DNA from: an uncultured Caulobacteraceae bacterium
GTDB lineage: Bacteria > Pseudomonadota > Alphaproteobacteria > Caulobacterales > Caulobacteraceae
Direction of reading: 5' to 3'
Assembly: GCA_937910255.1 (NCBI GenBank)
Contig: CALEOQ010000248.1
Location: forward strand, 1-13,776
DNA: 13,776 bases
A program made the position numbers and the translations under genes. Shown one piece after another: positions 1-9,013 of the stretch. The notes below the pieces were generated by a model. It searched no databases. It was given only the letters and a program-made list of their open reading frames with translations, and had not been told where the DNA came from. The stretch's first letter is position 1; each line of letters begins with the position of its first letter.

Positions 1-97
1 GGTGGGGGAGGGAGGTGGTGAGGTGGAGAGGATGGGGTGAGAGGGGGGGGGCTGATGGAGGGGGGGGGGGTGGGGGGGGTGGGGGTGTTTTTTTTTT
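1..97. other. Low-complexity base-caller noise outside the adapter (not genomic)
   Basis: The first 97 bases are almost only G with scattered T and A, ending in a run of T directly before the P5 adapter. Read on the other strand this is adapter, then a poly-A run, then C-rich noise, which is what a sequencer reports after reading through a short insert and off the end of the template. It holds no gene and its G-runs should not be read as a biological G-rich element. It should be trimmed. Confidence 0.93.
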
Positions 98-155
98 AAG
101 GATACGGCGACCACCGAGATCTACACTCTTCCCCTACACGACGCTCTTCCGATCT
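98..155 (+). other. Illumina P5 / TruSeq universal adapter (contamination)
   Basis: Bases 98-155 match the Illumina P5 flow-cell plus read-1 primer sequence, including GATACGGCGACCACCGAG and the 3' end ACGACGCTCTTCCGATCT, with two substitutions (AAGG for AATG near the start and one T-to-C in the TCTTTCCC stretch). Genome sequence begins at 156. Translation of this segment gives the well-known artefact peptides IRRPPRSTLFPYTTLFRS on the plus strand and DRKSVV on the minus strand, so any protein predicted across this boundary is chimeric. Confidence 0.99.
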
Positions 156-676
156 ACCGATCCGTCCCGCCGACGCCGCGCGCGGCGAACCGAGGGGGCG
201 GCCTTTCGGACGATCGGCACGGTGCAGATGTGGAAACCGCCGGGCTTCAGCGTGCGGGCGATCTCGGAGATGGCCCGGTCCGGGGCGAACAGGTGCTCGA
301 AGACATCCTGGGTGACCACAATGTCGAAGGTCTCGTCCGCGAAGGTCTGCGCCTCCAGGTCCTCGCTCCGATAGCCGTGCGGATGGATCTCTCCCCAGGG
401 GGTGGCGGGATCATACTGGGTCGCCACATAGCCGCGGCACTGCTCGCGTAAGCGATTGCTGGACACCGAGCAGCCCGAGCTCTCGTGCAGCGCCAGCTCC
501 CGCCAATGGGGCGCAAGCTGGGCCAGCACGCGCATCATGGCCCGCTCGCGGGGCACCGACCCGCAGGTCAAGCATTTGAACCCGTCCCGCAGCCAAGAGT
601 CGGCGGAGGCGAACACCACCTCCTGCTCGCAGACGGGACACCGGCCGTGGGACTCCAGGGCCGGTGCGTCGGTCAT
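156..676 (-). CDS. Class I SAM-dependent methyltransferase with N-terminal zinc ribbon, 3' end missing
   Basis: The product looks like a class I methyltransferase that moves a methyl group from S-adenosylmethionine to an unknown acceptor. Visible are a CxxC-x18-CxxC zinc-ribbon pattern (C13, C16, C35, C38), and around residues 110-150 the block FDIVVTQDVFEHL followed by LKPGG, typical of Methyltransf_11-type folds. The usual glycine-rich motif I is poorly recognisable (ESSGCSVS, about residues 65-72). About 173 residues are genomic; the frame then enters adapter and ends in the artefact DRKSVV, so the C-terminal part is lost. The ATG at 674-676 follows the secA stop codon with no gap and in the same frame, so translation is probably coupled to secA; I see only a weak GGGG upstream as a Shine-Dalgarno. 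The substrate cannot be told. A role linked to secretion is not supported beyond position. Confidence 0.85.
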
Positions 677-3439
<2,763 letters not shown>

Positions 3440-3545
3440 GTGTGGGGGCGTCCGAGAATGCAGTCGATGCGGGGTCGCGGGCGTTTCGCACGGCGCGCCG
3501 TCTGACCTTCGCCTGCCCGGAGTCCCGCTCTTTGAGCGAGGCCGA

Positions 3546-3574
3546 GACTTAAGCAGCGGCCTCCCCAGTGTCAA
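3546..3574 (-). promoter_or_regulatory. Candidate sigma70 promoter of secA
   Basis: On the minus strand a perfect -35 hexamer TTGACA (3569-3574) is followed after 17 bases by TAAGTC (3546-3551), within GCTTAAGTC, acceptable for the loosely conserved alphaproteobacterial -10. Transcription would begin near 3539, giving a leader of about 100 bases before the secA ATG. The leader would open with a small hairpin, CGCTC-AAA-GAGCG (3526-3538). The remaining bases of the 170-base gap to the upstream kinase gene show no other clear signal. The spacing and the perfect -35 are seen directly; activity is inferred. Confidence 0.5.
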
Positions 3575-3609
3575 CGCAGGGGCGGCAGACAGCGCCGAAC
3601 GCCATCCTT

Positions 3610-5358
3610 CTAGCCTGAGGCCTTGGCGGTCGCCGGAAGGGGGCTGTCCTGGATCAGGCCGACCATGGTTTCGATCAGGCGGCCGGGCAGGATGGGCTTG
3701 GCCACATGGGCGGTGGCGCCGGCGGCCAGGGCCTCGGCCACATGGTGCGTCATGGCGTTGGCCGACAGGGCGATGATCGGCACAGGCGTCGCGATCACAG
3801 CCCGCTCCAGCTCCCGGATCCGCCGGGTGGCGCTCAGGCCGTCCAGGACCGGCATCTGCAGGTCCATCAGGACGATGTCGAACCGCCCCGGCGCAAAGGC
3901 GTCCAGGGCCTCCTGGCCGTTTTCGGCATAGGTGGCCTGGGCCTGGACCAGATCAAGCACCATGGCGACGATACGGCGGTTGTTGGGATTGTCCTCAACC
4001 ACCAGCACTCTCAGGTCGTGAGGATGCGGCGGCGCGCCAGCGTCCGTGATGGTCAGGGCTGCGTCCTGCACCCGCCTTGCGCGGAAGGTCGCCTCGAAGG
4101 TCGAGCCCTGGCCGGGCGTGGAGCGCCAGCTGATGGCGCCGCCCATCATTTCGGCCAGCGAGCGGGAGATCGCCAGGCCCAGGCCCGTGCCGCCGAACTG
4201 GCGGGTGATGGAATCGTCGCCCTGCTCGAACCGGTCGAACAGTCGCGCCCCGCGTTCGGGCGTGAAGCCGCAGCCGGTGTCGGTGACCCGCAGGGTGATC
4301 AGGGAGTCGGCCGGACCATCCTCAGCCGAGACGTCGAGAACCACCTCGCCGGCCTCGGTGAACTTCACCGCATTGCTGAGCAGATTGCCGAGAACCTGCC
4401 GCACCCGCAGGCTGTCGCCCTCGAACAGGCCCGTCGCCGCCGGCGCGATATGGGCGCGGAAGGCCAGCCCCTTGGCGTCGGCCTTGGCGGCGAACAGATC
4501 GATCATCGCCTGGAGTGCGGGTCCAAGATCGAAGGGCGTGCGCTCCACATCCAGCTGGCCGGCCTCGATCTTGGCGAAGTCCAGCACATCGTTCAGCAGT
4601 CGCTCCAGCATCCGCCCCGACTGGGCGATCAGCTGGGCCATCTCCTGCTGGCGAGGGGCGAGGTCGGTCATGGCCAGCAGATCGGCCACGGCGGTGACGC
4701 CGTTCAGCGGCGTGCGGATCTCATGGCTCATATTGGCCAGGAAGCGGGACTTGGCCTCGCTGGCCTCGACGGCGGCCTGGCGGGCGATATCGGCGGCCCG
4801 CGCCGCCTCGGCCAGGCGGCGGCGTTGCGCCGAGGCCAGGGTCTGGGACACGAGCAGACTGAGACGGGAGACAAGCGCCCCGTCCCGGGCGCTGTAGGCG
4901 CCGGCCCGATGACTGCACAGGACCAGCAGGCCAGGCCCTGAGGCCCCCAGGATCGGCGCATAGATGCCGCCGCCGGGCAGCGGGGAAAGGCCCTCGCACA
5001 GGCCCCATTCCGGAACCCGGCGATTGTCGGCGACCACGGCGGCCCGGCCATGGGCCACGCGGCTGAAGAAGCCGCCGCCCGGCCAGCGTGCGCCGACGGC
5101 CATGGGATCAGTCGCCGCCGTGCAGGCGAAGCCCTCGCCCTCGGGCTCGACGACCAGGGCCAGGTTGAAGGCCACGCTGCGGCTGAGCAGGTCGAAGACC
5201 CTCGCCTGCAGCAGGCTGGGATCCTCCTCGCCCTGCAGCGCCTCGATGCCGCCCAGAACGAGATCCTGCTCCCGCAGCCGTTCGCGCAGGGAGGCTTCGA
5301 TCTGCTTGGCCGAGGCCAGGGCCTCCCGGAGCTGTTCCTTGTCGAGATCGAACATCAT
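3610..5358 (-). CDS. Soluble hybrid histidine kinase (coiled coil, GAF, HisKA, HATPase, receiver), candidate NosP-associated kinase
   Basis: This 582-residue kinase has no membrane segment. In order: a charged N-terminal coiled coil (about 4-45), a GAF-like sensor domain (about 46-175), a second short coiled coil, a HisKA domain with H-box MSHEIRTPLNG (phospho-accepting His212), the HATPase with N-box LLSNAVKFT (about 326-334), DTGCGF and GGTGLGLAIS (389-398), and a C-terminal receiver with E455-D456, phospho-accepting D499 and K554. It should autophosphorylate on His212 and pass the phosphate to D499, then to an HPt protein not encoded here. The start ATG (5356-5358) overlaps the FIST gene stop as TGATG, and a second ATG follows at once, so the two are translationally coupled and probably act together. 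I infer that the FIST protein controls its activity, as NosP does for NahK-type kinases. The GAF domain could sense a further ligand. Confidence 0.95.
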   Translation of the reverse strand: MMFDLDKEQLREALASAKQIEASLRERLREQDLVLGGIEALQGEEDPSLLQARVFDLLSRSVAFNLALVVEPEGEGFACTAATDPMAVGARWPGGGFFSRVAHGRAAVVADNRRVPEWGLCEGLSPLPGGGIYAPILGASGPGLLVLCSHRAGAYSARDGALVSRLSLLVSQTLASAQRRRLAEAARAADIARQAAVEASEAKSRFLANMSHEIRTPLNGVTAVADLLAMTDLAPRQQEMAQLIAQSGRMLERLLNDVLDFAKIEAGQLDVERTPFDLGPALQAMIDLFAAKADAKGLAFRAHIAPAATGLFEGDSLRVRQVLGNLLSNAVKFTEAGEVVLDVSAEDGPADSLITLRVTDTGCGFTPERGARLFDRFEQGDDSITRQFGGTGLGLAISRSLAEMMGGAISWRSTPGQGSTFEATFRARRVQDAALTITDAGAPPHPHDLRVLVVEDNPNNRRIVAMVLDLVQAQATYAENGQEALDAFAPGRFDIVLMDLQMPVLDGLSATRRIRELERAVIATPVPIIALSANAMTHHVAEALAAGATAHVAKPILPGRLIETMVGLIQDSPLPATAKASG

Positions 5359-6542
5359 CAGCCGAAGGTCAGGGCCGAGACCATCAGGTTGCCGTGCCGG
5401 TTGCAGCTGTCGACGATCGCGCCCTGCTCGCCGAAGGTGAAGGCGCCGAGGAAGGGGGCGCCGGGCATGGCGCGGCGGATCTCCTCGACCACCTCGTCCA
5501 TCTGGTCGCGCACATGCAGCATGCAGCCGCCGCAATAGATGACCAGCCCGCCCAGGCTGTCGGCGCCGGCCCATCCGCCCATGGCGCAGGCGTCGTCGAT
5601 CACCAGGCCGGCGCGCTTGACGAGGGATTCCGGCGAGCCGCGCATCATATGCACCACGTCGCCTTCGCTGATGTCGGTGAACAGGGAGAGGTCGCCGGCC
5701 ACGCCGAGCAGGGCCGGGTGGGACAGGACGAACATTGGCACCCCCTGCACCTCGGCGGCGACCCGGCCCAGGGGCGTGGGCGTGCTCATGGCCAGGATCG
5801 CCCCGGCGCCGTCGGCGCCCACGGCGCCTTCGGTCCAGTGGCCATAGACCTCGCCCGCCGGCCGATGGTCGATCTCCAGCACCTGCCGGTCCTGGGCGCG
5901 GGTGACGACGCCGAACAGTCCGGTGGGGGCGTAGCCGCTCTGGAAGGCGGCGCCATGACGGGTGCTGGGAAAGAGGACGGCGACCACCACATGATCCTCC
6001 AGCACGCCCTCGCAGGCGAACTGTCGCCAGGCGCCGGCGATGGCCTCGTCGGCCGAACTGCCGCCGATGATCGGGGTCTGGGCGCCGATCACCGACTGAA
6101 CGCCGGCCAGCACGCCCTCCTCGCAGCCCGGCGGCTGACAGCACCAGACCAGGGTCGGGATCTCGAAGTCGCGGCCGGCGGCCGTCAGGGCGCGTTCCAC
6201 CGCCGCGGCGCCCGCAGCCTGGGCGTCGTCGCCCAGGGGGGCGGCTCCCACCCCATAGGCGCCCTCGGGATCGACCAGCCCCAGGACGCCGACAGCGCCG
6301 TCGGGTCCGCTGTGGAAGCCGTGCTCCGTCATCACCCCGGCGCAGGAGGTGCCGCCGACGATCTGGACGCCGGGCAGGTGGGCGCTCAGCGCCGCCACCA
6401 GGGCGGGCTCGGCGCGGTGTTCGGTGGCGTAGAGGACGAGGAGTTGCGGCGCGGCGCCAAGCCGGCCGTGAAGATCGCGGGAGGTTTCGAAGGCGGCCTG
6501 CTCGGCGCAATCGGCGAGACTGAAGGCGGTGGCGATCTTCAT
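5358..6542 (-). CDS. FIST-domain sensor protein, candidate NosP-type heme/nitric oxide sensor
   Basis: The 394-residue product has the FIST_N and FIST_C architecture of a soluble sensory protein: an N-terminal part with GGTSCAGVMTEHGF (about 63-76) and IIGGSSADEAIAG, and a C-terminal part ending in GAFTFGEQGAI...NRHGNLM (about 366-387). A CxxC (C337, C340) lies in FIST_C. There is no signal peptide or membrane helix. FIST proteins of this size encoded beside a histidine kinase include NosP, a heme protein that binds nitric oxide and regulates its partner kinase. The adjacency and overlap with the hybrid kinase fit that model, but the heme ligand cannot be confirmed from the sequence; a FIST protein for another small ligand such as an amino acid is the alternative. 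The start is well supported by AGGAGG five bases before the ATG at 6540-6542. The gene follows the thiolase terminator hairpin, so a promoter of its own is expected in 6543-6642, where I could not pick out a clear one. Confidence 0.92.
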   Translation of the reverse strand: MKIATAFSLADCAEQAAFETSRDLHGRLGAAPQLLVLYATEHRAEPALVAALSAHLPGVQIVGGTSCAGVMTEHGFHSGPDGAVGVLGLVDPEGAYGVGAAPLGDDAQAAGAAAVERALTAAGRDFEIPTLVWCCQPPGCEEGVLAGVQSVIGAQTPIIGGSSADEAIAGAWRQFACEGVLEDHVVVAVLFPSTRHGAAFQSGYAPTGLFGVVTRAQDRQVLEIDHRPAGEVYGHWTEGAVGADGAGAILAMSTPTPLGRVAAEVQGVPMFVLSHPALLGVAGDLSLFTDISEGDVVHMMRGSPESLVKRAGLVIDDACAMGGWAGADSLGGLVIYCGGCMLHVRDQMDEVVEEIRRAMPGAPFLGAFTFGEQGAIVDSCNRHGNLMVSALTFG

Positions 6543-6642
6543 GACGGCCTCCTGCGGTTCAAGGATCGATCAGGTCGCCACCCGCCAAAATGGTCGGGCA
6601 AGCAGAACAGAGTCGAAACCTACAGCAGGAGCGGTAAAGGAA

Positions 6643-6681
6643 TTCCTCGGGGCGCGCGCCGAAACGCATCGCCCCGAGGAA
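6643..6681 (-). terminator. Terminator-like hairpin after the thiolase gene
   Basis: A perfect 12-base inverted repeat, TTCCTCGGGGCG (6643-6654) and CGCCCCGAGGAA (6670-6681), with a 15-base loop, starts 14 bases after the thiolase stop codon. On the minus strand the stem is followed by the short TTCCTTT tract, a weak U-run. It most likely ends thiolase transcripts and separates them from the FIST/kinase unit. The inverted repeat is plain in the sequence; terminator function is inferred. Confidence 0.6.
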
Positions 6682-6695
6682 CGGGTCGTCTGGTC

Positions 6696-7865
6696 TTAGT
6701 AGACTTCGAACAGGCCAGCCGCGCCCATGCCGCCGCCGATGCACATGGACACCACGACGTTCTTGGCGCCGCGGCGCTTGCCTTCCTGCAGGATGTGGCC
6801 CGCCAGGCGCGCGCCGGTCATGCCGTAGGGATGGCCGATGGCGATGGAGCCGCCATTGACGTTGTACTTCTCAGGGTCGATGCCCAGCTGGTCGCGGGAA
6901 TAGAGGCACTGCGAGGCGAAGGCCTCGTTCAGCTCCCACAGGTCGATGTCGTCGATCTTCAGGCCATGACGTTCCAGCAGGCGCGGAATGGCGAAGACCG
7001 GGCCGATGCCCATCTCGTCGGGCTCGCAGCCGGCGACGACCCAGCCCTTGAAGGCGCCCATGGGGCTCAGGCCCTTACGCTCGGCGGCCTTGGCTTCCAT
7101 GATCACCACGGCGGCGGCGCCGTCCGACAGCTGGCTGGCGTTGCCGGCGGTGATGAACTTGCCTTCGCCGCGGACGGGCTGAAGCTTGGCCAGGCCTTCC
7201 AGGGTGGTTTCGGGACGATTGCACTCGTCGCGATCGACCGTGTAGTCGACGATGGTCTCTTCCTTCGTCTCCTTGTTGACCTGCTTCATCTTGGTCTTCA
7301 TGGGGACGATTTCGTCCTTGAACTTCTGCGCCTGCTGGGCCGCAGCCATCCGCTGCTGGGATTCCAGCGAGTACTGGTCCTGGTACTCACGGCTGATGTT
7401 GTAGCGCTCGGCGACGATGTCGGCGGTGTCGATCATCGGCATGAAGATGGCCGGATACTCTTTCACCAGGGCCGGGTCGATATTGTCGCGACCGCCGCCG
7501 CCGCCGGGGATCGACAGGGATTCCACGCCGCCGGCGACGACCGCGTCGGCGCCGTCGTTACGCACATAGTTGGCCGCCGTGGCGATGGTGTTCAGGCGCG
7601 AGGAGCAGAAGCGGTTGACCGTGGAGCCGGAGGTGGTGATCGGCATGCCGGCGAGCAGGGCCACCTGGCGCCCGAGATTGCCCGCGCCATGGGACACATT
7701 GCCCATAATGCAGTCTTCGATCTCAGAAGCGTCGATTCCCGAACGCTCAACGGCGTGTTTCACCGCATGCGCGCCCATGCTCATGGTCGGGGTCATGTTG
7801 AAGCCCCCGCGGCCCGACTTGGCGAGCCCCGTGCGGGCATAGGAAACGATAACGGCTTCGCGCAT
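6696..7865 (-). CDS. Acetyl-CoA C-acyltransferase (thiolase family)
   Basis: Thiolases cleave 3-ketoacyl-CoA with free CoA in beta-oxidation, or condense two acetyl-CoA. All family catalytic elements are present in this 389-residue protein: nucleophile C87 in NRFCSSR, NEAFASQ, H345 in GHPYGMTGAR and C375 in CIGGGMGAAG near the C-terminus, with the usual FE ending. One oddity is CSSR where most thiolases have CSSG just after the nucleophile; another is a Gly-rich loop (five glycines) encoded by a (CCG)5 run at 7492-7506. A TTG 15 bases upstream is open, but I prefer the ATG at 7863-7865 because REAVIVSYART is the conserved N-terminus and GGGAG lies 8-9 bases before it. The sequence resembles FadA-type degradative enzymes more than biosynthetic PhaA, though this is not decisive. 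No beta-oxidation partner gene is adjacent. It is transcribed divergently from the parvulin-argJ pair. Confidence 0.97.
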   Translation of the reverse strand: MREAVIVSYARTGLAKSGRGGFNMTPTMSMGAHAVKHAVERSGIDASEIEDCIMGNVSHGAGNLGRQVALLAGMPITTSGSTVNRFCSSRLNTIATAANYVRNDGADAVVAGGVESLSIPGGGGGRDNIDPALVKEYPAIFMPMIDTADIVAERYNISREYQDQYSLESQQRMAAAQQAQKFKDEIVPMKTKMKQVNKETKEETIVDYTVDRDECNRPETTLEGLAKLQPVRGEGKFITAGNASQLSDGAAAVVIMEAKAAERKGLSPMGAFKGWVVAGCEPDEMGIGPVFAIPRLLERHGLKIDDIDLWELNEAFASQCLYSRDQLGIDPEKYNVNGGSIAIGHPYGMTGARLAGHILQEGKRRGAKNVVVSMCIGGGMGAAGLFEVY

Positions 7866-7903
7866 ACGAAATTCTCCCAAATGAATGCGATCCGGCGGCC
7901 CGC

Positions 7904-7929
7904 TTGTGCTGCGGTCGCCTGGCTATGAT
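7904..7929 (+). promoter_or_regulatory. Candidate promoter for the parvulin-argJ pair
   Basis: In the 149-base divergent region a plus-strand TATGAT (7924-7929), inside GCTATGATC, resembles the alphaproteobacterial -10, and TTGTGC (7904-7909) lies 14 bases before it. The spacing is shorter than the E. coli optimum but within the range reported for Caulobacter housekeeping promoters. The call is weak. I found no convincing minus-strand promoter for the thiolase in the same region. Confidence 0.3.
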
Positions 7930-8014
7930 CGCGGCAACCTTTGCATCCCGCGAGGGAAATGGCTAGGGACGGACTGCGCCCGTGGTCTCGTCCCGGGTCC
8001 ATGGGAAGCAGCCT

Positions 8015-9013
8015 ATGATCGTTGAAAAGCCCTCTCGTTTCGGAGGCTTGGCGGCCCTTCTGGTGGTCGTCGGCCTTACCCTGGCCGCCTGCGGCGATCG
8101 CGGGGGCGATGATCGCCCGCCTCAACCCGGGGACGAGGCCGTCGCCCGGGTCGATGGCAAGGCGGTCTGGGCCTCCGACGTCAAGCGCGAGGCCGTGGCC
8201 CAGGGGCTGATCGGCGAGGGCGAACCGCTGGATATTTCCTCGGACCTGTTCCGCCGGGTGCTGGACGAGGTGATCGACCAGAAGCTGCTGGCGGCCGAGG
8301 CCCTGTCGCGCAATCTGGACGAGGACCCGGTGGCCCAGCGCCGCCTGGCCGCCGCCCGCGAACGCATCCTGGGCGACATGCTGGTGGAGAGCGTCGTCTC
8401 CGACGCCGTCAATGAGAACGCCATTCGCGGCCTCTATCAGGAGCAGCTCAAGCTCGCCCGCCAGTCTGAGGAAATCCGCGCCCGCCAGATCATGGTGGCC
8501 ACGCAGGCGGAGGGCGAGGCGGTCAAGAATCTGCTGACCACCGGCGCTTCCTTCGAGGCCCTGGCCATGGAGCGTTCCACCGACGCGGCCACCCGGTTCA
8601 ACGGCGGCGACCTGGGCTATTTCACCACCGACGTGATGCCCGAGGCCTATGAGGGCGCGCTGAAGGACGCCAAGACCGGCGAGGTCGTCGGCCCCTTCGA
8701 GGTCGAAGGCGGCTGGGCCGTGGTCCGCATCGAGGACCGTCGCCTGGAGGAGCCGATCACCCTGGAGGCCGCTCGCCCGCAGATCATCCGCTTCCTCACC
8801 TATGATCAGGTCCGCGACCTGCTGGAGAAGCTGCGCGGCCGCGCCAAGGTCGAGACGCTGATCGGCGCCGGCGAAGACGTGCCCGGCGCCCCGGTGGAGC
8901 CTGCCGACGCAGCGCCCGAAGCGGCCAAGACGCCCGCGCCCGACGCCAAGGCGCCCACGCCCCAGGCGTCCGCGCCCAAGACCCCCGCCCCCAAGAGCCC
9001 AGAGGCCAAGTAA
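8015..9013 (+). CDS. Lipoprotein parvulin-like peptidyl-prolyl isomerase (SurA/PpiC type), catalytic histidines replaced
   Basis: The 332-residue product begins with a lipoprotein signal peptide: a positively charged start, the hydrophobic stretch GLAALLVVVGLTL, and the lipobox L-A-A-C with lipidated C26. It should be anchored at the periplasmic face of a membrane; residue +2 is Gly, so no Asp inner-membrane retention signal. A SurA-N-like helical region (about 40-150) precedes a parvulin domain (about 153-240) with FNGGDLGYF and GEVVGPFEVEGGW. It should help fold exported proteins. The two histidines usual in active parvulins are absent: RARQIMV has Q158 where HILV is typical, and GGWAVV has A235 where GWH is typical. 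The last 43 residues are a Pro/Ala/Lys-rich tail. I chose ATG 8015 over the upstream GTG at 7982 because it gives a proper signal peptide and has GGGAAG upstream. Its stop overlaps the argJ start (TAATG). Confidence 0.9.
   Translation: MIVEKPSRFGGLAALLVVVGLTLAACGDRGGDDRPPQPGDEAVARVDGKAVWASDVKREAVAQGLIGEGEPLDISSDLFRRVLDEVIDQKLLAAEALSRNLDEDPVAQRRLAAARERILGDMLVESVVSDAVNENAIRGLYQEQLKLARQSEEIRARQIMVATQAEGEAVKNLLTTGASFEALAMERSTDAATRFNGGDLGYFTTDVMPEAYEGALKDAKTGEVVGPFEVEGGWAVVRIEDRRLEEPITLEAARPQIIRFLTYDQVRDLLEKLRGRAKVETLIGAGEDVPGAPVEPADAAPEAAKTPAPDAKAPTPQASAPKTPAPKSPEAK

Noticed and set aside
1..97. G-rich tract as a G-quadruplex or repeat element
   Set aside because: It lies outside the P5 adapter and next to a homopolymer run, so it is instrument noise rather than chromosome.
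3490..3501. Perfect 12-base palindrome ACGGCGCGCCGT as a regulator operator
   Set aside because: Short GC palindromes are expected often at this base composition and no second copy or adjacent regulator supports an operator; noted only as part of the secA leader.
3440..3574. A 45-residue N-terminal extension of SecA
   Set aside because: It is Arg/Pro-rich, lies before the conserved SecA N-terminus and overlaps the candidate -35 and -10 elements, so it is untranslated leader.
4721..5051. Short minus-strand frames within the hybrid kinase gene
   Set aside because: They are out-of-frame shadows of the GAF region with no start signals or family resemblance.
5394..7928. An 844-residue plus-strand frame opposite the FIST and thiolase genes
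   Set aside because: It spans two real genes and the gap between them, has His/Gly/Ala-rich low-complexity character and no domain. It is a GC-driven antisense shadow.
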